DNA of 64,000 nucleotides from Sphingomonas sp. Its GTDB lineage: Bacteria > Pseudomonadota > Alphaproteobacteria > Sphingomonadales > Sphingomonadaceae. The DNA lies in the NCBI RefSeq assembly GCF_024508665.1, contig NZ_JANINP010000006.1, positions 920,001 through 984,000 of the forward strand, written 5' to 3'. How positions within the stretch are numbered: the stretch's first letter is position 1; every line of letters starts with the position of its first letter. A program made the translations under genes and the position numbers. Under the pieces are notes generated by a model. It made no database searches, was not told where the DNA came from, and saw only the letters and a list, made by a program, of their open reading frames with translations. This document shows, in pieces, positions 36,494 through 45,248 of this stretch.

Positions 36494-36725
36494 TGGGGGT
36501 CTCCATGAACTAGCATGCCCCAAGGGTGCCGACCTGCGCGCGTCGACTGAAATGCCGGTCGTGCATGGAAACCATGCGGACAATCGAATGTCCCCGGCCA
36601 AGCCCCGACCGTATTTTTCCATCCGTCACGGGATGCGGCCCGGCCTCGCCACCGACTCCCCATCTCCAGCGAGCCGCCGGCACCGTCTCTCGTGACATCG
36701 CGTTCATTCACGAAGGAACAGTCAC

Positions 36726-37175
36726 ATGAATCTCAACATCCGTTGGACCGCGGCCCTCGCCGCGTCCGCCGTCTTGCTCGCAGCACCGCCGGCCTTTGCC
36801 GGCAGCTGCCCCGCCGGTCAGGGCGTCGCCAACCTGCTTCAGGGCGCGCCGACGGCGCCGCTCAAGGTCACCGACAACGTGGTCGGTTCGGTCGACCTGC
36901 AGAAGGAAATCAACGTCGATAACCGCGACCTTCGGTTGCGCCGTCTGGTCGTCCAGCCGGGCGGGATCGTGCCCCTTCACAGCCACGCCGGCCGGCCCGC
37001 GCTGATCACCGTCGTGTCGGGGTCGATCATCGAATATCGCAGCACTTGCGCGGTCGGGATCGTCCACAAGGCCGGCGACGTCGCGATGGAATCCGACGGC
37101 ATCTCACACTGGTGGAAGAATACCGGCAAGGTCCCCGCCGTGCTCCTTTCGGCCGACGTCAAGGCACGCGACTGA
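36726..37175 (+). CDS. secreted cupin domain protein
   Basis: Predicted periplasmic protein of 149 residues with a signal peptide ending AAPPAFA. The single cupin domain has the metal-binding type motif PLHSHAGRPALITVVSGSI, with two histidines. AAGGA lies before the ATG. The role is unknown; small cupins bind metals, sugars or act as isomerases. It stands alone between two divergent or unrelated genes. Confidence 0.8.
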   Translation: MNLNIRWTAALAASAVLLAAPPAFAGSCPAGQGVANLLQGAPTAPLKVTDNVVGSVDLQKEINVDNRDLRLRRLVVQPGGIVPLHSHAGRPALITVVSGSIIEYRSTCAVGIVHKAGDVAMESDGISHWWKNTGKVPAVLLSADVKARD

Positions 37176-37286
37176 CTGGCACCCCATGGGTCGCATCGGG
37201 CTTTCCCCCCTTTTGCCCGGTGCGGCCCGGCGCGGTGCCTTTTTTGAGGATGCGGGCGCCGCGCCACCCCTGGCCTGTTATTCGGG

Positions 37287-37706
37287 ATGAATGATTTGAC
37301 CGATCCGTACCGCGTCGGCCTCGACGTGCTGGCGCAGACCGGCGCCGGACAGGACGCCCGGCGCAACCGCGTAGCCGAAGTGGCACCCGATTTCGCCCGC
37401 CTCGCCATTGGGTTTACCTATGGCGAGGTTTTTTCGCGCCCAAGCCTGGACCTCAAATTGCGCGAGTTCGCGGCGATCGCTGCCTGCGCGGCCATGAGCC
37501 GATCGGCGGCGCAGTTGCGCGATCATGTCGCCGCGGCGCTCCATCTCGGCTGGAGCAAGACCGAGATCGTCGAATTGTTGATCCAGATCGCCGCCCATGC
37601 TGGCGTCCCCGCTGCGCTCGACGCTTTGGTCTGGTGCCACGATCTACTGGTCGAAATGTCGGACTGTCAGTCCTGCGAGGACGATTCGAGCGACGGCCAG
37701 GTGTGA
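37287..37706 (+). CDS. carboxymuconolactone decarboxylase family protein
   Basis: Protein of 139 residues with the AhpD/CMD helical fold (SLDLKLREFAAIAACAAM, LHLGWSKTEIVELLIQIAAHAGVPAALDAL). The AhpD CxxC redox pair is not at its usual place, although a Cys pair occurs near the C-terminus (CQSC). The real activity may be gamma-carboxymuconolactone decarboxylation or another reaction. The 3' end overlaps the converging LysR gene by 40 bases. Confidence 0.8.
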   Translation: MNDLTDPYRVGLDVLAQTGAGQDARRNRVAEVAPDFARLAIGFTYGEVFSRPSLDLKLREFAAIAACAAMSRSAAQLRDHVAAALHLGWSKTEIVELLIQIAAHAGVPAALDALVWCHDLLVEMSDCQSCEDDSSDGQV

Positions 37707-38566
37707 CGCCGCGCCTCGCGCACGAATGCGCCGATCGCCGGTGAGTGCGGCCGGCCGCGCACGGTCGCGAGATAGATCGTGCGCGAATAGCCCGGTTCGA
37801 TCAGCGGGCGGACGATCAGATCCGGATCGGTCACGCAATATTCGGGAAAGAAGCCGAAGCCGAGCCCGGCCTTGATCATCTTCTGCACCCATTCGTCGCG
37901 CGGCGAGCTGAACACCTTCTTCGTGGTGACCCCGCGACGCGCGAAATCCTGCGTCACCATCTGGAACACTTCGCAATTGGTCCGGCCGACATAGGGTTCG
38001 CCGTTGAGCTCGGCCACGCGGATCGCATTCTTCTCTGCCCAGGGATGGTTGCGCGGGATGACGATCACGAAGCGCTCGTTAAACACCGGGACCTGGTGCA
38101 GCGTGTCGGGCAGTTCGTCGGGTACGCCAACGATGCTGAGATGCAGGTCACCCTTCTCGAGCTTCTCGATCATCGCGCTGGCCTCGCCGTCGATCACGCG
38201 GACCTCGACATCCGGGTGCTCTGCCTGGAAGCGGACGATCAAATCGGCGATCAGCTGCGGGCCGATCGTGCACATCGCGCCCAGCGTCATCGTGACGTTC
38301 TCGATCTTCTTCGCCGATTTCGCGGCATCCTTTGCCGCAAGCGTCGAGGCGTAGACGGTCTCGAGGTAGGGCAGCATCATCCGCCCGAGTTCGGACAGAT
38401 GCGTGTTGTTGCGCTCGCGATGGAACAGGGGGCCGCCGAGTTCGTGCTCGAGCTGCTGGATGGCTCGCGTCAGGGCCGGCTGGCTGACGTTGCACTGCTC
38501 GGCCGCGCGCGTGAAATTGAGCGTCTGCGCAAGACTGACGAAATAGCGGACTTGCTGCATTTCCAT
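37667..38566 (-). CDS. LysR family transcription regulator
   Basis: DNA-binding regulator of 299 residues. The N-terminal helix-turn-helix is seen in MEMQQVRYFVSLAQTLNFTRA / CNVSQPALTRAIQQLEHELG. The C-terminal effector domain starts near residue 90. It resembles oxidative-stress (OxyR-like) LysR members, but the paired regulatory cysteines cannot be assigned. Targets are unknown. It lies tail to tail with the CMD gene and may control it or the upstream transporter genes. Confidence 0.88.
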   Translation of the reverse strand: MEMQQVRYFVSLAQTLNFTRAAEQCNVSQPALTRAIQQLEHELGGPLFHRERNNTHLSELGRMMLPYLETVYASTLAAKDAAKSAKKIENVTMTLGAMCTIGPQLIADLIVRFQAEHPDVEVRVIDGEASAMIEKLEKGDLHLSIVGVPDELPDTLHQVPVFNERFVIVIPRNHPWAEKNAIRVAELNGEPYVGRTNCEVFQMVTQDFARRGVTTKKVFSSPRDEWVQKMIKAGLGFGFFPEYCVTDPDLIVRPLIEPGYSRTIYLATVRGRPHSPAIGAFVREARRHTWPSLESSSQD

Positions 38567-38660
38567 GGCGTCATTCCCCCCCTTGGGCGCCGCAGGTACG
38601 ATCTTAACATCGATCAGGATGCACGGCCAGCAAAAGGGCCGATCCGGCCGGCTTTACTGC

Positions 38661-39584
38661 TCAGGCGAAAGCCGGCCGGCGGAAATGCCGCGCAAGCATG
38701 ATCAGCACGGCGATGGTCAGTGTCATTGTGACGACGGCTATCCAGGCATGCGGCTGCAGCAACGGCAGCCCGACCAGGATCAGTCCATCGTTGGTGCCCG
38801 GGACAAACAGCCCACCCGCCCCCATCAAGGCGCCGCCGACGAGGCAGCGCAGCACATCATCGAATGTCGGCGGGACCCAGCGTATCTTCCCAGCGAACCA
38901 GCCGCCAAGGATGGCGCCGGCGAGCAGGGCAACGACCATCGCGCCGCGCAGCCCGATCCGTCCGTCCATCGCTTTGGCGATCGCGGCGAGCGCGTCGGTA
39001 TAGGCCCAGAGACCGACGCTCAGCAGCGTCGTGACGAAGGTGACCGCGATCAGCAACGTCGCGCGATGGGGATGCCAGAGATGCGCGAGAAACCCTGGCG
39101 CGCGCGCCGCCTCGATAAACCGCCACAACGCCAGCATGGCGAAGGGCAAGGACAATATCAGCGGGTTGGCGAAGGGCATCGGATGCCCGGTCGCGTCGGG
39201 TTTGGCGATCGGGATTAGACAGCCGAGGAAGAAGCCGACCGGCGTCGCCAGCCATGCCCATTGTCCCGAGCCGATCCGCGCGATGGCGCCGAACACACAG
39301 GCGCGGTTGATCCACGCTCCCAGCCCGAGCAGGCCGCCGCCGAGAACCGTCAGCTCGGTCGCCGGATAGATTGCGGGCGGCATCGACAGGATACCGGCAA
39401 GTTCCGCGACCGCGAGCAGGCCGCCGACCCAGAGCGCCGCTTCGGCAAGCGAGAACGCGCGGCCGTAGGATCTCTCGCTAACGGCCGCATCGACCGCGGC
39501 GACCATGCAGGTCGCGCCGCGCTGAATGGCGATACCCATCAGCGCGGCGCTCGCGAGCGCGACGATCAGCAGCGTGGGCGTCAT
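38661..39584 (-). CDS. YeeE/YedE family (sulfur-compound) transporter
   Basis: Inner-membrane protein of 307 residues with eight or nine hydrophobic helices. IQRGATCMVAAV and INRACVFGAIARIGSG hold the conserved cysteines of the thiosulfate-transporter TsuA/YeeE family. It starts in a TGATG overlap with the DUF302 gene. The likely substrate is thiosulfate or a related sulfur species, inferred from family. Confidence 0.85.
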   Translation of the reverse strand: MTPTLLIVALASAALMGIAIQRGATCMVAAVDAAVSERSYGRAFSLAEAALWVGGLLAVAELAGILSMPPAIYPATELTVLGGGLLGLGAWINRACVFGAIARIGSGQWAWLATPVGFFLGCLIPIAKPDATGHPMPFANPLILSLPFAMLALWRFIEAARAPGFLAHLWHPHRATLLIAVTFVTTLLSVGLWAYTDALAAIAKAMDGRIGLRGAMVVALLAGAILGGWFAGKIRWVPPTFDDVLRCLVGGALMGAGGLFVPGTNDGLILVGLPLLQPHAWIAVVTMTLTIAVLIMLARHFRRPAFA

Positions 39585-40090
39585 CAGCGAGTCGTTGCGG
39601 CTGTCGCGATAGAGGCTGCGACCTCGCTCGCCATTTTGAGTTGGGCGTCCTTGTCGCCGATCGCGTAGCGCTTGGCGATGAAGCCGAAATCGGTCCACGC
39701 CACCCAGATGCTGCCGTCCATGTCCTCGACCACCAGCATCCGCACTGGCCAGTCGAGTCCGGCATAAGGATTGGACTGAAGGAACTGCACGCCAAGCGGC
39801 GGATTGCCGAACAGGACAAGCGTCGAATGCCGGATTTTCAGGTCGGCCGAGGCACCAAGCGCACTCTGGTCGATCGCGTCGAAGAAGCGGATGCCTTTCG
39901 CCTGCACGTCGGCCTTTAGCCGGGCCACGGTGTCGTCGAAGCCGTTGGCACTCTGCAAGCGAATGACCCCCGCCGCCGAGGGGGCTGCGGCGGGGGTTGC
40001 GGCCGGGGCAGGGCCGGCGCGCGAAAGGGATGGAAGCGAAAGCGCGAAGAACGCGAAGGTGGCGCAGGCCGCGGCGTGGATCGGGCGCAT
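39584..40090 (-). CDS. secreted DUF302 protein
   Basis: Exported 168-residue protein with a signal peptide (CATFAFFALSLPSLSRA). It is Ala/Pro rich for 20 residues and then a DUF302 domain (FDDTVARLKADVQAKGIRFF, LVLFGNPPLG, WPVRMLVVEDMDG). DUF302 proteins are periplasmic and of unknown function, often beside sulfur or redox genes. It is coupled to the YeeE/YedE gene. Confidence 0.85.
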   Translation of the reverse strand: MRPIHAAACATFAFFALSLPSLSRAGPAPAATPAAAPSAAGVIRLQSANGFDDTVARLKADVQAKGIRFFDAIDQSALGASADLKIRHSTLVLFGNPPLGVQFLQSNPYAGLDWPVRMLVVEDMDGSIWVAWTDFGFIAKRYAIGDKDAQLKMASEVAASIATAATTR

Positions 40091-40336
40091 GAATGTCTCC
40101 AGGGCTTGAATTCGATGCCCGGAGGATCGCCGACTACGGCGGCCGTGAGAAATCACGCTACCGCATCGGTTCGATGATGTGTGGCTATGGTCCGCTAAAG
40201 GATTGGGTGTTTGCGTCGTCGCGGAACGGCAAGTGTCGAATTCAGCTCGAGGGCCATACGACCGAGATTGAGGCGAAAAGCCGCTATCCTCGCAAGGCAG
40301 ATTCGTCGCCAAGCTCTATAAATTAAATGAAGTGAT

Positions 40337-40413
40337 TGGTCGGGGCGACAGGATTCGAACCTGCGACCCCCACACCCCCAGTGTGATGCGCTACCAGGCT
40401 GCGCTACGCCCCG
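40337..40413 (-). tRNA. tRNA-Pro (anticodon GGG)
   Basis: A 77-base cloverleaf on the minus strand: acceptor CGGGGCG / CGCCCCG, D-stem GCGC/GCGC, anticodon stem TCACA/TGTGG with loop CTGGGGG (anticodon GGG), and T-arm TTCGAAT. The 3' ACCA is encoded in the DNA. Confidence 0.95.
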
Positions 40414-40609
40414 ACCAGAGCGAACTCGCGCCATCAGGTGCGAGCCGGAGCGCGCCTCTAGGCGCTTGGCGCGCGCGATGCAAGCATTCCGGCGCCAGGT
40501 CGCGGGACGGCGGCGATGTGTTGCACCGCGTCGCGCATGGTGATAGCGCGCGGCGCTTACGGTGGCGCCCCTGACGGGCGCGTCAGCCATGCCCATTTTC
40601 AGGATGCTC

Positions 40610-40957
40610 ATGTTCATTCCTTCCGCTTATGCCCAGGTCGCCGGCGGCGCCGCTCCCGGTTCAGACGGTATCGCCATCGCGATGCAGTTCTTTCCCTTCA
40701 TCCTGCTGTTCGTCGGCTTCTATTTCCTGATGATCCGCCCGCAGCAGCGGCGCGCGAAGGAATTGCGCAACGCGATCGACGCGCTCAAGAAGAACGACCA
40801 GGTGGTTACCTCGGGCGGAATCCTGGGGAAGGTCAGCAAGACGACCGACGGTAACTTTATCGAACTGGAGATCGCGCCCAACGTGAAGATCCAGGTTGCC
40901 CGCGCCGCGATCACCGAGATTCTGTCGCCGACCACGGCCAAGCCGGCGAACGACTGA
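40610..40957 (+). CDS. yajC: preprotein translocase subunit YajC
   Basis: Single-pass inner-membrane subunit of the SecDF-YajC complex, 115 residues. The N-terminus MFIPSAYAQ is typical of alphaproteobacterial YajC. The hydrophobic helix FFPFILLFVGFYFLMIRPQQ is followed by a basic cytosolic domain with TSGGILGKV. ATG 40610 is chosen by family pattern; ATG 40604 and 40589 are also in frame. Its stop overlaps secD (TGATG). Confidence 0.9.
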   Translation: MFIPSAYAQVAGGAAPGSDGIAIAMQFFPFILLFVGFYFLMIRPQQRRAKELRNAIDALKKNDQVVTSGGILGKVSKTTDGNFIELEIAPNVKIQVARAAITEILSPTTAKPAND

Positions 40958-42582
40958 TGCTCGATTTCCCGCGCTGGAAGGTCCTCTCGATCTTCGGGTT
41001 CCTCGCGGTGCTGATGGCGCTCGCGATCCCGAGCTTCTTCCCCGAGGACATGACGAAGAGCTGGCCGGTCCACCCGCGGATCAACCTGGGCCTCGATCTC
41101 GCCGGCGGCAGCTATCTCCTGCTCGAAGCCGATACCAGCCAGCTGGTCACCGACCGCGTCAACCTGATGAGCGACAGCGTCGCGACCGCGATGCGCAAGG
41201 CGCCGCGGATCGACATCGGCGATATCACGACCGATGGCGGCAAGGTCAGCTTCATGCTGCGTAACGTCGCCCAGCTGGAAGATGCCCGCCAGCGCCTGTC
41301 GGAGATGACCACCGGGGTCGGCACCACGGGTCAGCGCAATTGGGACATTCAGGTCGTCGATGCGACCCGCTTCGTGATCACGCCGACCAAGGCGGGCGTC
41401 GACGAGGCGATCGACAGCGCGATGAGCGGCGCGACCGAAGTCGTGCGCCGGCGCATCGACTCGCTCGGCACGCGCGAGCCGACGATCATCCGCTCGGGCG
41501 CGACGCGCATCGTCGTCCAGGTGCCGGGCCTGCAGGATCCGACGGCGCTCAAGGCCTTGCTCGGCAAGACCGCGAAGCTCGAATTCAAGCTGGTCGATAC
41601 GACAGCCGATACAGCCAAGCTGGCGATCGGCCAGTCACCGATCGGTGACCAGATCCTGCCTTATCCCAGCGCAGCGGGGCGTGGTTTCCCCTATGTCGGC
41701 TATCCGCAGAACAAGCTGCCGGTCATCGCCGTGCGCCGTGCCGCGATCATCACCGGTCAGGACCTGACCGACGCGCGCGTCCAGAACGATCCGCAGACCA
41801 ATGCACCGGTGGTCGCGTTCCAGTTCAATACCGAAGGCGGCAAGCGCTTCGCCAAGACGACGCAGGAGAATGTCAACAAGCCGTTCGCGATCATCCTCGA
41901 TGGTTCGGTCATCTCGGCCCCCAATATCGAGGGACCGATCCTCGGCGGCAGCGGCGTCATCCAGGGCGGCTTCACCTTCCAGAGCGCCAACGACCTCGCG
42001 ATTCAGCTCAAATCGGGCGCCTTGCCGGTCGCGCTCAAGGTGATCGAAGAGCGTACCGTCGGTCCCGACCTCGGCAAGGATTCGATCCAGGCCGGCATCA
42101 AGGCGTCGATCATCGCCGTGATCCTGGTCGTCGTCTTCATGCTGGTGACTTACGGCCGGTTCGGGCTCTATGCGAACTACGCCGTGGTCATCAACGTCGT
42201 GGTGATCATGGGCGTGCTCGCGGTGCTCAACGGCACGCTGACGCTGCCGGGCATTGCCGGCTTCGTGCTGACGATCGGTACCGCGGTCGACGCCAACGTG
42301 CTGATCAACGAGCGCATTCGTGAAGAGCGGCGGCGCGGGCGCAGCGTTATCCAGTCGGTCGAGCTCGGCTACAAGGAAGCCAGCCGGACCATTTTCGAGG
42401 CGAACATGACGCATGCCATTTCGGGCGTGGTCATGCTGTTGCTGGGGTCGGGCCCGGTGAAGGGCTTCGCGGTCGTGTTGCTGATCGGCATTGCGACCTC
42501 GGTGTTCACCGCGGTTACCTTCACTCGCATGCTCGTCGTCATGTGGCTGCGGAAGCATCGTCCGCAGACCATCAACATTTAA
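40957..42582 (+). CDS. secD: protein translocase subunit SecD
   Basis: Membrane subunit of 541 residues that uses the proton motive force to pull exported proteins through SecYEG. The first helix is near residues 8-27, then NLGLDLAGGSYLLLEAD. A large periplasmic P1 region follows, and a C-terminal membrane block has GTAVDANVLINERIREE. It overlaps yajC by one base and is followed by secF after 13 bases, forming the normal operon. Confidence 0.95.
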   Translation: MLDFPRWKVLSIFGFLAVLMALAIPSFFPEDMTKSWPVHPRINLGLDLAGGSYLLLEADTSQLVTDRVNLMSDSVATAMRKAPRIDIGDITTDGGKVSFMLRNVAQLEDARQRLSEMTTGVGTTGQRNWDIQVVDATRFVITPTKAGVDEAIDSAMSGATEVVRRRIDSLGTREPTIIRSGATRIVVQVPGLQDPTALKALLGKTAKLEFKLVDTTADTAKLAIGQSPIGDQILPYPSAAGRGFPYVGYPQNKLPVIAVRRAAIITGQDLTDARVQNDPQTNAPVVAFQFNTEGGKRFAKTTQENVNKPFAIILDGSVISAPNIEGPILGGSGVIQGGFTFQSANDLAIQLKSGALPVALKVIEERTVGPDLGKDSIQAGIKASIIAVILVVVFMLVTYGRFGLYANYAVVINVVVIMGVLAVLNGTLTLPGIAGFVLTIGTAVDANVLINERIREERRRGRSVIQSVELGYKEASRTIFEANMTHAISGVVMLLLGSGPVKGFAVVLLIGIATSVFTAVTFTRMLVVMWLRKHRPQTINI

Positions 42583-42595
42583 GGGGCCGCTCAAA

Positions 42596-43570
42596 ATGCG
42601 CCTGCTCAAGATCGTCCCCGACGATACCAATATCGATTTCGTCCGCCTGCGGTATTGGGCGTTCGGGCTGACCACCTTGCTGACCATCGCCGCGGTCGCG
42701 CTGGTGTTCATCCATCGCCTCAACATGGGCGTCGATTTCGTCGGCGGCATCATGATCGAGGAGAAATTCCAGGTCCCGCCCGACGTCGAAAAGGTTCGTT
42801 CGGTGGTCGACGGCCTGCATTTCGGTGACGCCCAGATCCAGACGGTAGGCGACCAGAAGACGCTGTCGATCCGCCTTCCGCGCCCGGAATCGGCCGACGA
42901 CGCGGCGACCAACCGCATCGTCAACGCGGTGTCGGCGGCGCTCGAGAAGAATTTCGCCGGCGCGCAATTCTCCAAGCAGGACGCGGTGTCGGGCAAGGTG
43001 TCGGGCGAGCTCGTCTGGAACGGCATCCTGGCGGTCGCGGTCGCGGTGCTGCTGATCGGCTTGTTCGCGATCTTCCGCTTCGAATGGCAATTCGGCGTGT
43101 CGACCGTGGTCGCCATCGTCCACGACGTGCTGATGACGCTGGGCTTCTTCGCGCTGACCCAGCTCGAATTCGACCTCAACATCGTCGCCGCTGTGCTGAC
43201 GATCATCGGTTATTCGATCAACGACAAGATCGTCATCGACGACCGCATCCGCGAGAATATGCGCCGCTATCGCAAGATGGACATGCGCGAGATCATCAAT
43301 CTGTCGGTCAACGAGACGCTGCCGCGTACCGTGATGACGTCGCTGACCATCCTGCTCGCTCTGTTCGCGCTGCTGATCTTCGGCGGCCATGTGCTGCGTG
43401 GCTTCACCGCGGCGATGATCCTGGGCGTGATCGTCGGCACCTATTCGTCGATCTATGTCTCGTCGTCGCTGCTGATCACGCTCGGCCTGCGCGCCGAGCC
43501 GACGCCGGACAAGCCGGGCAAAGCCAATGCGGCCACGGGTGCGGAGCGCGTCGGACCGGGGAACAATTGA
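42596..43570 (+). CDS. secF: protein translocase subunit SecF
   Basis: Partner of SecD, 324 residues with six membrane helices. LNMGVDFVGGIMIEE lies in the first periplasmic region. GYSINDKIVIDDRIREN is the conserved transmembrane/cytosolic motif. ATG 42596 matches the family start. Its stop overlaps the DUF498 gene (TGATG). Confidence 0.95.
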   Translation: MRLLKIVPDDTNIDFVRLRYWAFGLTTLLTIAAVALVFIHRLNMGVDFVGGIMIEEKFQVPPDVEKVRSVVDGLHFGDAQIQTVGDQKTLSIRLPRPESADDAATNRIVNAVSAALEKNFAGAQFSKQDAVSGKVSGELVWNGILAVAVAVLLIGLFAIFRFEWQFGVSTVVAIVHDVLMTLGFFALTQLEFDLNIVAAVLTIIGYSINDKIVIDDRIRENMRRYRKMDMREIINLSVNETLPRTVMTSLTILLALFALLIFGGHVLRGFTAAMILGVIVGTYSSIYVSSSLLITLGLRAEPTPDKPGKANAATGAERVGPGNN

Positions 43571-43941
43571 TGCGGATGGACCGCGCCCGCAGCGACGGGC
43601 CGGTCGTCTCCGGCCTGAGCGCGGCCGGATTTCGCGTCGACGACAATGTCTATCGCGCGCTGGCGATCACCCCCGAACGCGCCGATGGCTGGACGCCGCC
43701 GCCGCTAGCCGTGCTCGACCAGGCCGATCTGGAACTGGTGCTGGCGCTCGACCCGCGTCCCGAATTCCTGTTGCTCGGCACGGGGCCGACTTTGGTGCGG
43801 CCGTCCGTGACGCTGGTCGGCGCGCTTGCGCAGCGCGGCATCGGGATCGAGGCGATGGACAGCCGCGCAGCGGCGCGCGCCTGGGGCATGCTGCGGAGCG
43901 AGGGACGCTGGATCGTCGGCGCCTTTTACCCGGTAGCTTGA
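43570..43941 (+). CDS. Mth938-like domain protein (DUF498)
   Basis: Soluble 123-residue protein of the Mth938/NDUFAF3-like fold (EFLLLGTGPTLVRPS, GIGIEAMDSRAAARAWGML). It is coupled to secF by TGATG, a position commonly conserved in alphaproteobacteria. The eukaryotic relative assembles respiratory complex I; the bacterial role is not settled. Confidence 0.85.
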   Translation: MRMDRARSDGPVVSGLSAAGFRVDDNVYRALAITPERADGWTPPPLAVLDQADLELVLALDPRPEFLLLGTGPTLVRPSVTLVGALAQRGIGIEAMDSRAAARAWGMLRSEGRWIVGAFYPVA

Positions 43942-44000
43942 TCGCGCCGCTCGCTTGGATAAGGTTCTCCCTGTTCGAGCAGAGCGAGGGGATTTCCGGG

Positions 44001-45248
44001 ATGAAGAGGTTGCTGCCTATCGGCGCGCTGATCATGGCGTTCGCCCAACCCGCAACGGCGCAAAGCACGCCAGCCGTAGCGCCGGCGGCGGCTCCGCCCG
44101 CACCGGCCGTCGCGCCACCGCCAGCACCGCAATTCGCCGCGATCCCCGCGCCCGATTACAACACAGATGCCGGCTGGTTGTGTCTGCCCGGCCGCCAGGA
44201 TGCCTGCACGGTCGACCAGAACGTCACCGTCATTACCGCCGACGGCAAGCGCAAGGTCGTCAAGTTCAAGGCCGATCCGGCGCCCAAATACGACTGCTTC
44301 TACGTCTATCCGACAGTGTCGCTCGACCCGACGCCCAATAGCGATCTCAATATCGGGCCGGAGGAAAAGCAGGTCGCGGCGTCGCAGGCCGCGCGCTTCA
44401 CGGCCAAGTGCCGCGTCTATGCGCCGCTCTATCGCCAGGTCACGCTGACCGCGCTGCGTGACATCATGGCCGGCAAGGCGAGTACCGCCGACCGCAAGCT
44501 CGCCTATCTCGACGTCGAGGCGGCGTGGCGCACCTATCGCGACAAATATCAGGCCGGCCGCGGTGTCGTGCTGATCGGGCACAGCCAGGGCGCGGGCATC
44601 CTCAAGCAATTGCTGGCCGATGTGATCGAGAATGACGCCAGCCAGCGCCGGCTGCTGATCGCCGCCTATCTGCTCGGCACCAATGTCGCGGTGCCGGCGG
44701 GCGGCGATGTCGGCGGCGATTTCAAGCGGACCAGGCTGTGCAAGGCGATGGATCAATATGGTTGCGTCGTCAGCTACGTCACCTTCCGCGCCGATTCGCC
44801 GCCGCCGGAGAACAGCCGCTTCGGCAAGGTGCCGCAGCCCGGCATGGTCGCGGCCTGCGTCAATCCCGCGGCCTTGGGCGGCGGCAAGGCGGTGACCGAC
44901 GCGATCCTGGGCGCCAAGGGAGCGGGGCTCGCCAGCGCACCGATGGGTCCCTGGACCAGCGACAATGCGCCGGTTACAACGCCGTTCGTGTCGGTCCCCG
45001 GTCTGATCTCCGCCGAATGCGTGTCGAACGGCGGGTTCAACTATCTGGCGGTGACGGTGAACGCCAACCCCCAGGATCCGCGCACCGACACGATCGTCGG
45101 CGACGTGGTCGTCAACGGCACGACGCTCAAGGATTGGGGGCTCCACCTGATCGACATGCCGGTCGAGATGGGCGATCTGGTCAGCCTCAGCGAATATCAG
45201 GCGGCGTCGTGGCGTGGCACACCGATGGCGCCGCCTAAGAAGAAGTGA
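44001..45248 (+). CDS. DUF3089 secreted alpha/beta hydrolase
   Basis: Exported hydrolase of 415 residues with a signal peptide ending QPATA and a Pro/Ala-rich linker. The nucleophile elbow is GHSQGA. FYVYPTVSL and YAPLYRQVTL are typical of DUF3089. Several cysteines suggest disulfides. A lipase or esterase role is likely; the substrate is unknown. It converges with the glycosyltransferase gene with a 14-base overlap. Confidence 0.85.
   Translation: MKRLLPIGALIMAFAQPATAQSTPAVAPAAAPPAPAVAPPPAPQFAAIPAPDYNTDAGWLCLPGRQDACTVDQNVTVITADGKRKVVKFKADPAPKYDCFYVYPTVSLDPTPNSDLNIGPEEKQVAASQAARFTAKCRVYAPLYRQVTLTALRDIMAGKASTADRKLAYLDVEAAWRTYRDKYQAGRGVVLIGHSQGAGILKQLLADVIENDASQRRLLIAAYLLGTNVAVPAGGDVGGDFKRTRLCKAMDQYGCVVSYVTFRADSPPPENSRFGKVPQPGMVAACVNPAALGGGKAVTDAILGAKGAGLASAPMGPWTSDNAPVTTPFVSVPGLISAECVSNGGFNYLAVTVNANPQDPRTDTIVGDVVVNGTTLKDWGLHLIDMPVEMGDLVSLSEYQAASWRGTPMAPPKKK

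Noticed and set aside
37201..37255. Possible terminator before the CMD gene (GC-rich stretch followed by six T)
   Set aside because: The GC-rich part does not form a convincing stem.
40093..40326. Possible 77-codon gene on the plus strand upstream of tRNA-Pro
   Set aside because: No ribosome-binding site, no recognisable motif, and it begins right at the start of the DUF302 gene on the other strand.
41635..43206. Minus-strand frame opposite secD/secF
   Set aside because: Ser/Thr/Arg-rich antisense frame; secD and secF are certain.
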